Assembly (NCBI GenBank): GCA_954871525.1
Contig: OX940868.1
Span: 24,981,056-25,045,055 of the forward strand
Reading direction: 5' to 3'
DNA length: 64,000 nucleotides
From: Parietaria judaica
Taxonomy: Eukaryota > Streptophyta > Magnoliopsida > Rosales > Urticaceae
The position numbers and the translations under genes were made by a program. The notes under the pieces are model-generated. The model did no database searches. It was not told where the DNA came from and saw only the letters and a list, made by a program, of their open reading frames with translations. Below, one piece after another: positions 1 through 16,500 of the stretch. Position 1 is the first letter of the stretch, and each line of letters starts with the position of its first letter.

Positions 1-782
1 TTAATCAGGCTAATCTCTTTCTATTTCTTTTTAAATGTTGAGGTAACCACCTTACTAACCTCTGTCCTGTATCAGTCATCCGTATCTCCACTACAAATAA
101 AGTGTGCTTTGGAAGTATGTTGTTTTTCTTGAATTGTCATGTAAATTGGATGGTCGTTTACAAAATCGGATATATTTTGTAATTATTACTGTGGAATATT
201 ACTTGCTTTATTGACTATTCGACATCCATATGTAACAGTGATTGCAAGTTCATAATATATGGTATTTCTTAAAAAGTACACATCCAATAGACATAGAGAG
301 AGTGATTGCAAATGGCAACGCTTCAATCTTGGCATGTACTTTTTTTTGTCAATTTTCTTTGCTGCAATTTTGTTTTTTCAAGCTCTTTAAACTGAGCCTT
401 CAAGTAATTATTGTTGGGTCAAATTCCATACTTTTTAGTTTAGATACATATATTCTTTTTAATTCATATATGATTAATTTAGCATTTGATTCTCTGCTAA
501 CTCGCCTTCTTCAGCGATTCCTCACACTATTCGGTGAGGCTTTTTATCTTTATAATTTTTGGTATTTAGTTTGTTTTTTTTAACGGTCTATTTGTTAAGT
601 CCTTAAATATGTTATATGGAATTGTAATGAACTTTCTTTATTTTTAAATTTATTTGCGCAACTTATAATAGTAAAATAATGAAAAAAAGGACGTAATGAA
701 ATAATGCAAAGTTACTGGAGTATCTATTGGTTGCCTTTTTTCAAACACTTTATAATTATTTTAATAAAAAATCATTATAATG
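1..782. other. AT-rich intergenic DNA, no gene seen
   Basis: Open frames here are short, low-complexity and lack any recognisable domain or splice-linked continuation. I see no gene, RNA or ordered repeat. Confidence 0.6.
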
Positions 783-790
783 ATGGCAAG

Positions 791-1362
791 TAGGGGTGAA
801 CAAAAGAAACCGTAAACCGAATTTTTAACCGAAAACCGATCAAACCGATACCGATTAAACCGCAACCGCTATTAAAGCGGTTAAAACCGAATACTGAATT
901 AGATTAAAACGGGGTTTTTGGTTTTAATGTGAAAACCGCACCCGCTTACCTGGTTTTACCGCTTTAACTAAATCTAATTTATATTTATTATATTCTATTA
1001 TTTACCATACCTATCAACACATCGAAAAGATTTTTGTTATCTAATCTCTCCATGTAATATTGTGTAATATTAGTATTTAGTAATCCGTTTATGTGTAATA
1101 TTTTATAATATTAACCTTTAGTAGTATGTTTATGTGTAATATTAGTAGTCAATTTATGGAGATGTGGATATTAATTTAAAAGTGGTAAATGTGGCTAAAA
1201 ACCGATAATTCCGCAACCGAACACCGAATACCGATTATACGGTAAATGCAGTTTTCATCTTTAAAAATAGGGTATTCGGTTATCATTTCTAAAATACCGA
1301 AATGCGGTATTCGGTCTTTTATTTGTCAAAAACCGCACTGAATACCCGCTTGTTCACCCCTA
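791..1362. mobile_element. Non-autonomous hAT-type MITE
   Basis: The element begins TAGGGGTGAACAA and ends with the exact reverse complement TTGTTCACCCCTA, a 13-bp perfect terminal inverted repeat. It is flanked by a perfect 8-bp direct repeat ATGGCAAG at 783-790 and 1363-1370, the target-site length of the hAT superfamily. The 572-bp interior is full of subterminal AACCGA/TCGGTT words in both orientations and has no transposase frame. It must therefore have been mobilised in trans. The perfect target duplication suggests a fairly recent insertion. Confidence 0.92.
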
Positions 1363-1370
1363 ATGGCAAG

Positions 1371-4300
1371 AGTCTCATTATATTTACGAAAGAAGCCTCT
1401 TTTGAAAACGGTTATGGTATATAACCTTTGTTAAAGTAAGAAGCATCTTCTCAAAGCTAAATACCATTTGACAACTTATTTAAATATGACGATGGTAGTT
1501 AAAATGAGTTTCATTATGGTAACTTCTTTATCATAACAAGTCATTTGTTATAGGTTGATATTTATCATATCTCATTTGCTCTCCAGCTTAGTTACTATTT
1601 ATGTTCTAAAATTGTTCCTACATTGATTAGTCACTAATTATTTTTAATATAAATTGACAGATGTGCATAACGGTATGAAGGTATAAAAATAATAATAAGA
1701 GAATATAGGAGCTTTTAGATGCAGAAGATATTTAATATTGCAAGAGCTTTCACTAAATGTAAAAAAGAAGTAAATTTCCAATTTCTTTTATCTCAAGAGT
1801 GTTTTTCATTATTCTTTGTTCCTATTAAATGAATTGAAGACCAATTCACTTTGCATGTTATTTTGCAAGTATTTTTGTTTCATTCCTAATGAATTTTAGT
1901 TTCTACTAAGATCCGTTCTTCTTCGTCGCCGATTTTCAAAGTTTTTCTTTTTTTTATTTATTTTATTGGTTATTTTCAAGTAGATTACATTAGATTCCTA
2001 AATCGAGTTCCATGAATAGATTTGAATTACTTTTTTAAATCGAGTTCCGTGAGTAGATTTGAATTACTTTTTTTTGTTTGTTTGAATTTTGTATGCTTTT
2101 TTTTTTTCTTTTCAAGTTTGGTTGAATTTTATGGATTGATTATAGGGGTTATAATTAATTTTTTGTTTTTGCTCAAGTCGAAGATTCAATCTCAAGTATC
2201 ATTTTGTTGTACAGTCCAAAAGTGCTACGATGTCATAGACTGTAAAGGCCAGTTGGAAATTCGACGCCAATTCAATTGCGATAAAAGTTCCATATTTGTA
2301 AGAAACATATCCCTGCATTTCTTTTTCCGCATTTGATTCACTTTCTTTCATATCGGTTAATAAGCTTGACCGTCACATTTCTATTGTTAGGCTCTAATCT
2401 CTTTGGTGATAAATGTAACATCTCTTTGAGGAACACCACATGTACACGTAAGCCACCACCTTTTGACCAACTATTGATCGGTTTTTTTACTCCTACGTAC
2501 CACACATAGAGCTAAGCTTGACTCAATATTAGAAGATCAACTATTGTTGAGTATTTGTTTAGGATTCTTATCATATTTTTTCCTTGAAAATTTTCAATTG
2601 AACGGTGATGAGATGACAAGCAAACGAACAAAGTGGCAAGACTACAAAGAAAGTAATAGCTATCAGGGAGCTTGAAGCCTTTGTTATGTGAGTGAAGCAC
2701 TTTGAAAAAAATATAAAATATGACATATGATACATACTGGCTAAATGTAGCTTAGAATATGAGATATACTAATTAATTTTTCCCATGTAGGTAGTGATAA
2801 ATTATAAATTTTAACATGAGAGATAAATCATGCAGTTTCGTAATTTGATCTATCAAGCTGATCACAATTTTTTCTAAGAATATACGCAATTTAAGCTTTA
2901 AATACTTCTTTTTTTCTCTCCATAAATAGCAAGGTATTACCTTACTAAACCAAATAATAGTAATCGGACGCCATATTTAAAATAGAAAATTGATCGATGA
3001 GCTCATTTGAACGGGGATAAAAAAGTATTAACTGTACTCCATAAGAAAATTTGTTCATATAATTTGACATAATTATTGATACCACAATGGAAAGTGTATA
3101 GATAAAATAAAGCTTCGTGTTACGATTTGTAATTTTCGATATCTAATTGTTCATTCAATCAATTAAAGTTGAAATATTCTATTTTGTTTCTGGTCATAAT
3201 ATAGGATTTTAAATGTGCAAAAAGAGAGTGGGACATATTGGTTATGTACTACGATGCGTTTGTGATTGAGTTTTCACTATTGTGAATATTATTTGAGTTA
3301 AAGTATTTTAAATGATTTTAATTCTTATGATATATATATATATATATTAAAGAATAGGCACATTATCGGATTGGAGAAATCAATTCTTCAACAACGCCAG
3401 GAAGCTTATGCGCCACAAAATCAATTCTAAGCATGATTGATCTTTTTCCATCAGCTACTCTCAAGATTGGCTTTACAAGATATTTCTTCAAGTCGTTGGA
3501 CTGAAGGCTTGGTTTATCTTTGTTCTATTTGTAGGGTTGGAAATATATTTCTTTCTAAGATCCTATTTTTTGTTGTTGTGCAAAAACATCGCATTGCACT
3601 TACTTATAAGAAGGCCATAAACTAGATAAGAAAAAAGAACATGAATATGACCAATAGAAATTAGCTTGAAAGAATATGCAATTTATAAATTCTTTGGTGA
3701 TCTCTTAAATATTTTGTATTTTGCTGTTATATTCGATGTCTTCTAAGAGAAGATGGTATTACATTTGTTGAACAAATACACAAGGCAGACCTAAAAAGAA
3801 ATCTTAAGTTATTAAATTTTATTTGTGTCCTAAGTCAATTAAATGACATGTTTTCAGTTCTTTTTTTTATGTAAGTTAATTTAAAGGAAAATTTGAAATG
3901 AAAACATATAATTTTTACTTTTTAATGCGGAATGGATATGATAGTTATGTTTATTTTCAATTTTGTTCCTTACCTTAACTGAAACTATTAATTTCCTTAC
4001 TTTGTCAGAAAGGAAATTTTTTTTTTAAGGACAAACGAATATTTTAAAAGTGAGATTTAACACATTGTGAATTGTTTTTTTTTTCTTTCTCAAATCAATC
4101 TTGGAATTTTTTATAGGTTGCTTTTCCTAATAATTTATAGTATAAAATCTGTTTGCTGTATAATATTTGTGACAAAAAGCCCAACCGACCGTTTAACTCT
4201 TGCAGAAACAAATAAAGAGGCCAGCTAAAAATGTGATCAAACTTGCATTAAAATTCGAATTCTAATTCTATTTGAATTGTTATTTTTCTTGGTTCCTTAC

Positions 4301-5736
4301 CAAAATCTTAGAAGCACCTGATCATCTTTTTATTTGTGTGATTGAAATCTTTCAATTATTTCATGAATTAGATGTATTATGCCAGAGTCCAAACTAATGA
4401 CACAAATTCATACTCATTTTACCTTCTAAACTTTTTTAGTTACAACGATTTGTTTTATAGAATTATATATGTATTTCTATCTTTCTGGTCTAAACAATAA
4501 TCGACGTGCTTATCTATTATTATTATTATTATTATTTATAATTTTGGTCTATAAAACTAAAATGTCAAGAAAAAAATTCTCAAAATTGATTATTTGATTC
4601 TATTGATTGTCATTAATATTTTTCTTATATTTTAAAAATAATAATTGAAAATATTAAATATAGTGCTCGGCTCATTCTTGACTAAAGTAATAATGTATTG
4701 TATTTTTAATTAACTTCACTTACTCTATATTGTCTTTGGATAGGTAAAGTTTTTAAGAACAATGTTAGAACCAAAACACCAACTAATTTCAAAGTTAAAT
4801 TAATGAATATTCTGCATTATATTACAAATGAAATATTGAAGTATTATAAAGCTTTTGAATTAAAACATTTTCCATAATTGAATATGGCAAATCTTTATCG
4901 AAGGTATGGTTATCCTTTGAAGTTTGAACTATGTTTCTGGCAAGATTTATCACAAAAAAAAAAATAAAAAAAAAATATAGTCTTTAGGTTTTTTTTTGGC
5001 CAAAAGTATACATATGTTATCACTTACAGTAAATTAGTCTTTATGTTATTTTTTTAACTTCGTATGTTGTCATTCTGTTAACAATTTTGTTATTAGTTGT
5101 TAAATATAGATTTTTAAATTGAATCATGACGAAAGTACTAATGTTTTTTAGCGGTCGAAGTAATATATATTTTAAGACACTTTTAACGTCAAAATTCCAA
5201 CATCAACATCGAGAGAATTTTTTTTATAAAACATGCATTTTTAAAAAAAAAATATTACTAAAGTGCCCTTAAATGAAAACCATTTGTATTTTTATTTTAA
5301 AAAAATGAACTTTTGCAATAAAAATGAAATAAAAGTGGCGAACAATTCAATATTTTACAAAATAACCAAAAAAGATCAAAAAAATTTGTTTAATCCTGGA
5401 AAAGTCCCGAATGTCATCATATAATAACGGCAAAAGTTCTTAATTACTTTCCAAAAGTTTTCATTTTTTTTTTCTTCCAAAAGTTACAATTTTTTACAAT
5501 ATGAAAGTTCACAATTCCAAATAGAATGTTAATAAAAAACATTAAAAATTGACATATGTAATTAGTGATATTAATCAAGCTTTTCTCAAATACATATGAT
5601 CTTATTTTAACAAAAAAAAAATTGTGAATAACATTACACAACAAATAAAACAATTCTTGAGTGTGATGTTTATTATTTACCACATGTAATATTTTCTATG
5701 ATATCACATAATTAATTCACACAATATTTTTAATGT
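1371..5736. other. AT-rich intergenic DNA, no gene seen
   Basis: This 4.4-kb stretch is about 70-75% A+T with long T and A runs and a short TA run near 3333-3348. Frames of up to 104 codons are present but have F/Y/I-rich low-complexity products without domains. The right end is the tail of a Helitron, so some of this stretch may be Helitron body. I could not find a convincing 5' TC terminus. Confidence 0.5.
2000..2073. repeat. 37-bp tandem duplication, two copies
   Basis: A unit starting AAATCGAGTTCC at 2000 is repeated at 2037 with a few differences. Each unit ends in a T run. No function is suggested. Confidence 0.7.
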
Positions 5737-5767
5737 CACCCCGCGAAGCGGGGTGCTGGTCCACTAG
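5737..5767 (+). mobile_element. Helitron 3' terminus
   Basis: An 8-bp perfect stem (CACCCCGC, loop GAA, GCGGGGTG) at 5737-5755 is followed eight bases later by CTAG at 5764-5767 and then T. A GC-rich hairpin shortly before a terminal CTRR, inserted between A and T, is the diagnostic 3' end of plant Helitrons. The surroundings are very AT-rich, so this GC hairpin stands out. The 5' end and any Rep/helicase gene were not found. Confidence 0.75.
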
Positions 5768-6032
5768 TATACTAATAATAAGAATATTTAGTCTTTACAA
5801 TTAGAATTTAATTTATTTGCTTAATAATATTCCAACGATATCCAATAAGATTCCTTGGAAAGCGAGAGAGTTGGCAGATTCCGAATCTTCCACCACTTTC
5901 GTTGACTCTAAAACAAAACAAAATAGAAAAGAGTGCCCATTTCACGCTATAACTCTTTGACTCAACAATCATTTCTCATTTCTCAATTCTCCATCAATGG
6001 CTTTCTGAACTCAAACAAAACAAAGTGTTGCG

Positions 6033-10027
<3,995 letters not shown>

Positions 10028-10595
10028 AAACATCCACATCAACAACTTGTATCAGAGCTTCGACTCTTACATTCATATTATTTGGTTTCTTGTGAATTCA
10101 AACTACATACGATTTCGGTAATGTACAAATCGTTAGTGGCAGAACTGGGCCGGATACGTTGCGAGAATGCCTGGGTCCGGTGAAGTCCGGTTTATCGGAA
10201 GATCCTATAGTTTTTCGACTTAGCAAGTAGATTCCGTTGGAATAACAATCAGAACAATGAGCTTAGAACTATATAATATACGTAAAATGTATGATTCCAA
10301 AATTTGTTGAGGGGTCAATGTAGCCCTAGATATTCTTCCCTCATATTATTTACAGAACTAATATACTTTAGCAATCTACTCTACATGAACTGGTAATCTG
10401 ATTGAAAACCGATCATACCGACCTGAAGAAGAGGCTCGAACTTTGCTGCTAGAAGTCGTTAAATCGATGTTGGCCGCATAGTGAAGGATACAAAGATTGA
10501 ACTAAGCCTTGATTTCTCAGTATCGGTGCGTGTCTTTCTTCCGGTACGTGTGAACAGCGATTCATGGGTTTTTTTTTCCTTCTGCTTTTTTAGTG
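10028..10595. other. Convergent intergenic space, likely both 3' UTRs
   Basis: Only 568 bp separate the stop codons of the urea transporter and the formin, so both 3' UTRs should lie here. No other feature was recognised. Confidence 0.6.
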
Positions 10596-13500
10596 TCATT
10601 GTTTGAGTTTTGCTTTGCTGAGAATAGCATCGGAGATAGAAGCGACTTTGTCTTCTTCTTTCTTAAGTGATGAATTCGCCACCGTCCGGTCTTTCAAGGC
10701 TTCCTTTTCCAGTTTCTTCTTCTCTGCATCGGCCAGCCTTTCGTTTTCCTCACGCGACTTATTGAACGTTTTCATGAACACGACCAATGTTTGTGTCACT
10801 GCAAAGAAACAATAGTTCCGATGATGAGATAAACAAATGAGCCTTGATCATTATTTTGAAAAATAAAGATGAAATAATAACGCTATTCAGCCATCAGGCA
10901 TTTACAATAACAAACCGATCCTTCCTTTGAGAGCAAGGTCAGCACTCTCAGTGACTTTAAGAGAAAGATAACCCACACAACCCATGAAAGCCTAATCAGC
11001 CCCAAGGTGGGCGCCTATCGGTGACCGAAAACCCTAATAACAAAGACCAAAGAATTGACCGACATACCCTTATGACATAATTAAATTTTAAAGACAGAAA
11101 TGGACTAAATAAACAAGGCTAGGCGATGGTTTTGCCCTCCCTCTGTCATTAGGTGATGACGACAAGGCTATCATTTCTCAGGAATATAATCTGAGTATAT
11201 ACTCTAGTTTCAAAATTAAGCTTTTCATTATTTTATTTTTGTGGTTACACATGTTAAAGATCATATAATACCTTGTTCAAATGGACATCTAGATGGATCC
11301 TCTCCAAAGTATTGGGACAATGAGTCTGCATTTCTTCCCTGCAAGACAATGCGTAAGTAACTAAGTACTATAACAAAAATAAGGAAAATAAAAGGACGTA
11401 AAATACAGTGAAGTACGCTCACCACTTCGGTGTACAGTGAGATAACTGATCGTACTTCAGCTTCCGCCGTATCAAGAAAATTCTTCAAAACCTAATCCGA
11501 GAAATTCCCTGCTGAGTTAATTAAACAGAATGTGTCGCCCATTTTGGGGAGCAATTTTTGTTGATAAAAGTGCTCTAATATTTTATAGATTTAATTTACT
11601 GACTAAGTAAATTATATATAAATTTTAAATTCCAATTCTACAAAAAGCATAAGCTAGTAATAACTATTATACTAGGCAAAAATGAAACCTGAAATATTTA
11701 AATACAATAATAAATCTGAAGTAGCAACATACTAATTACAATTAACACTATATTCATTAATCAAAACAAAAAACAGCTGACCTTCCGGAAGCCTGCAGAT
11801 ATCACACCATCATTCTCTGAAGCAGCAAGTTCGAGCTCAACTTTTTCAAGACCTTTGCTCACTGCTTGCATTTCTTCAGCCAAAGCTTTCAATGGAATCT
11901 ATCATTGTAATCCAAAGTTAAATGTACGGAACAGAACCATAACTTAATTGTTTTTTTTACAGATCACGAACTAACAAGAAACATAAACGACTTACCTTTG
12001 AAGCAGCTTCCAAGTGATGAAGATCCTTAGCAAAATCTAATAACTCTGGCATTTTCTCAGCAAGAAGCTGCACCGCACAATAAGGAGTTAATGAAATTGA
12101 TACAAAGCCCGAAATAACAAAATATCGTCGTAAAATTCTTATCTCGAGCCAGAAAATTCTACAGCAACCCACAGTGTATCGTGGTCCAATACCGATTTAA
12201 CAATAGTATCTCTACCTTGCACAAATAATGCATTAAAGTCATTTTGTTGTTTCTTGCACGAGTATCGGACAATTTGAGAAGGCTGTCCAACTTGAATCCT
12301 ATGGCAGATCCTGGAGTAAAGGCAATAAACTTAATGTTAAAAATGGAAATGACGATGTGGCATTTACTCAAAGAAGTATCGAAAAACATAAGCGAAAAAT
12401 GTACCTCGTGCAGTTCCTTGATTCAGAGCGTTCCCCAAAGTAAGAATCGTCTGCATAATTTGACGCAATTTTCCAGATTCTTTCACCTACAACAAAATCG
12501 GGAAACTCAAGCTTAAGACAAACTCAAATACATAATAGCTTAAGCAAGATTTAGTAACAATGGTACCTCTGTAGTTGCATTATTTATTGCATTGAGATTA
12601 TTCCGTAAATCCTCCACCTATCAATTTCAAGCAAATCTAACACTTACAATCTACCCAATAACATATATATATAAATAAATGTATAATTATCCAGACACAT
12701 ACCTGACTAGAGAACGTGATCGTAAAAGCAAATACTCTCAACTTAGATTCTATTCGTGGAACTTTCATCAATTCCAAGAAAAACTGACATAATAAAAAAT
12801 GTTAGGAACCGATGACAGTTGTGTAGGAGTATTTAATTTGAGTAATACAAAAGCATCAGCATTAACCTGTTCGCACTTTCCTAGCTTATCCTTGTCACCT
12901 GTATAATTCTGATAGAAAAAAAAATTGGTCACAAAAACTAAAAAAGATTGAGCTTTTAACTTGGATACGTTATATCTGCAGAATTATAAATAAACCATAA
13001 TTTTTTTGTGGCTAATAGAAATATGAAATGATCATTCATTGAATGCACATAATAAGAAAAATATTTTCTTTATAAGCATTTTAACCCAAAAACAACAGAC
13101 TTTGTTTTCATATTGTGATTTGTGATTAAGTGTCAGCCAATAAGCTATTAATCTGACAAGAGAACTATATAATCAGGAGGGGTCAAATTCTATGTCCGGT
13201 ACTAAATTAAAAAAAAAACGAGAATTTTACTGGTCCATGTACTGGTTATCGGTTCCCTATTTAAAACTGATTTTACCGGCCTCTGTATCAGTTACCGATT
13301 CCCAAGACAAAAAAAAAAAGGTTTTTACAAAACCGATAGAGGAACCAGGAAGAGAATTTGAATTTCCCGGAAACTGGGAGTCAGAGGAAGAATCGTCTAA
13401 ATACCGTTTCACCCTACAATTCTGGTCTTAAGGAATAAGTTAATGTCCCAGTAGAGGAAAAAAATATACTATCCTATAAAAGGAGCTTACTTTTAACACT

Positions 13501-16500
13501 TCCATTTCTTCTTTTGTAGGACTGAATTTGATGAGGTTCTCAACCTGATCAATGTCTAGAGCTGAAGAATCCAGAGCTAGAACTGCACTCTGCAATGCAT
13601 ATTTTACATTTATAAGCAATATTATTTTTTTCTGAATATTACTATTCAAATATTGGTATTAATTTAATATGTAACCAATTTGAAACCTTTTATTGTGAAG
13701 TTCAGATATTTTCTGATCCTTTAAAGTTAAAATCATGGCTCACAAATAATTCCAAGACGCTTGCCTTTTGATAAAAAGACTCCTGATATCTTTTTTCATT
13801 TTATTAAACATGCGAAAGAAATATAAGTATAAACATATAAATTTTACAAAGAGATCAATAATTCCACTTTTAATCATAGCTGCCAAACAAACTTTCATTC
13901 AACGAAGCATTATACAAGTCCGAGCCATATTATCCAAAAGTTAAATCGGGCTTCGAATAATTGATCATAATAAGATTGTATTTTAAAAATGCAAATCAGT
14001 CAATCATATCAGTCACTTGGGACTAAACCTTTGAACACTAAATTCAAAGCAACTTATAACTTTTGTAACAGAAATCAGTATTTTAAGCTGCTAGAATTTA
14101 ATTAGAAAATATATAATGCCTTTGAAAGAATGTGGCTACAGAGAAAGAAAAAAAAAAAAAACTTACTAACATATCTGGCAAAGGCACTTTTATCTTTGAA
14201 AGCATAATCTCACAGTTGTATGCTCTACGCAAGTCAACCTGCAAAAAGACAGACAACAGTTTAAATAAATAAAAAACGGTATGTTGACCATCTTTGTTCT
14301 TGTTCATTTTTGGTACATTTTTGCCATATTTGCACACAGTTTCGAGTTAACATTTTTAGGATATTTATCGATCCCTATAGAAAAATTAACACCTCAGTTT
14401 GAACATGGATATATCAGTAAGAGCATATCCCATTCCATATATCCATTTTCTATCACATTTCATTATTAAAACAAGTATCAATACATGGCATTGAGATCAC
14501 ATCTTTGTTTCAGATTGAATAAAATATTTCTTTAGGAAAAATGTAAAATGACACTGAGATAGACTTTGTGAACCAAAAACTTCACTTTTAAAGTTCATAG
14601 TTCATCGCTGATTTGCCTTTGCATGGAAGCAGCTGGATAGCAGGTGGGTAGGACTTAGGAGCAAAACCCTCGCTTATCAACTTTCACATAAGGCCACGGA
14701 TTGGATCCACTTAATTAAATCCAAAGCTTCCACTTTAAGGACAAAATTGTAACAAAATTCAAGTTTTTGTAGCTTAACTTATGGATATAAAATTAATAAT
14801 ATGGCAATAAAGAGACATGCATATAGAATGAGAAGAGTTTCCAGTAAACCATCAAAACAAAACATCTTTTTGGCGTTGCTTAAGAAAATTTACAAAAAAA
14901 AAAAAAGAGAAGAAAAACCAACAACAATTATATTGATAACTAAAGGGAGATTACAGTGCACAGACAAAAAAGCTTTTTAAGATTAACCGGCCACAAATTG
15001 GTCCGTCATCTGAACCTAAAACTCAACCGAAAAGAGGGGAGAAAAACAAAAAGAAAATTGCTACCCCAATCTCTCGAACTCGAAAGATCCACAAACGAAA
15101 GGATCGAGAACTCGTTGTACGAGGAAAAAAGCCATAGAGCAATACAGTGATTTATACTAATACTGTCTATCAATCCCTTCAAATTCCATATTTAAATACG
15201 GAGTACTTTGTTCAAAATTTTACACCATACAAGGCTTGATCGATCACCAACCAGTGTTTTCCTTAACAATACAAAAAACATTCCCACAGATGATAGTATA
15301 CACATTACACAGCAGAAATAGTATATGCCCTAATACTCAATAAGTTAAATACAAAACAGTACTAAGCAAGCATCTTACCAATTGTAGCTTTTCAGGTTTG
15401 TTTATGTTAGGACCACGTCGACCTCCACCCTTACCAGCGCCTGATTCTGGAGCTGAAGCAGCCGAGAACAATGTTTCAAGTTCGGATATATCTATTTCGG
15501 GAGCCCTGAAGAAAATATTTATTATGTGATTATATGAAGACCAAAGTGGATCAGAAGAAATGATGTCAAGAATAAATATGGTTTATAAGCTTTCACTTGA
15601 AAATGAAATGTGTTACGTGGTCAGGTAGTGTATCAAAAGCATGCTTTCTAAACTGGTTCTCTAGATTGTATATCTCGAAGAAACTTCATGGCATACCTTG
15701 ATTGATTGTCTGGTTTATGAGAGTCAGCCCATAAGCTCCCTTGCATTGCCCGTGTAACTTTAACCCAATGTAAAGGCTTCAGTGAACTTTTTTTGGGGGC
15801 AATGGCGGAAACGCTGGTAGTAACCCTGGATCTCCCTTGACCCGATGGACCAGAAGAGATTTTTCCTTTCGTGATTGCGGGTGGCGGTGGCGGCGGTGCA
15901 CTTGAAGACTTCTCTCCGGGAGGCGGAGGTGGAGCAGATGCACTACCGAGAGGTGGTGGTGGAGGAGGAGCATTAGGGGGTTTTCGACCTGGAGGAGGAG
16001 GTGGTGGAGCAGGTCTTGACGTTGTTGGTTTTGTGGAGGTTGTAAAAGGAGGAGGAGGTGGAGGTGGTGGTGATGGGGTGGATCTTGCGGGTCCTGAAAG
16101 AGGCGGTGGTGGTGGAGGTGGAGGTGGTGGGGCAGCTTTTGTGGATCCTGGAAGAGGTGGTGGCGGTGGTGGTCTACTTGCCGTAATAGAAGGTGGTGCC
16201 AGAGGTGGTGGTGGTGGTGGCGGTGGTGGTGGCGTAGTAGAAGGTGGAGGTGGAGGTGGAGGTGGAGGTGGAGGTGGAGGTGGTGGTGGCGGTGTTTTTC
16301 TGGTGTTCGTACTTTGACTATTATTGGTTGGAGGTGGTGGTGGTGGTGGCAGAGGTGGAGGTGGTGGTGACCTTGTGTTACCATGGTTGTTTTTTATTGG
16401 AGGTGGAGGCGGAGGCGGTGGTGGAGGCGGTGATGGAGGGAGTGTTCTACTGACTGAACCTTGGATTAATGATGGGACAGGTGGTGGTGGTGGTGGTGGA

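Noticed and set aside
242..583. 113-codon frame near the left edge
   Set aside because: Phe/Leu/Ile-rich translation of AT-rich DNA without domains or conserved start context.
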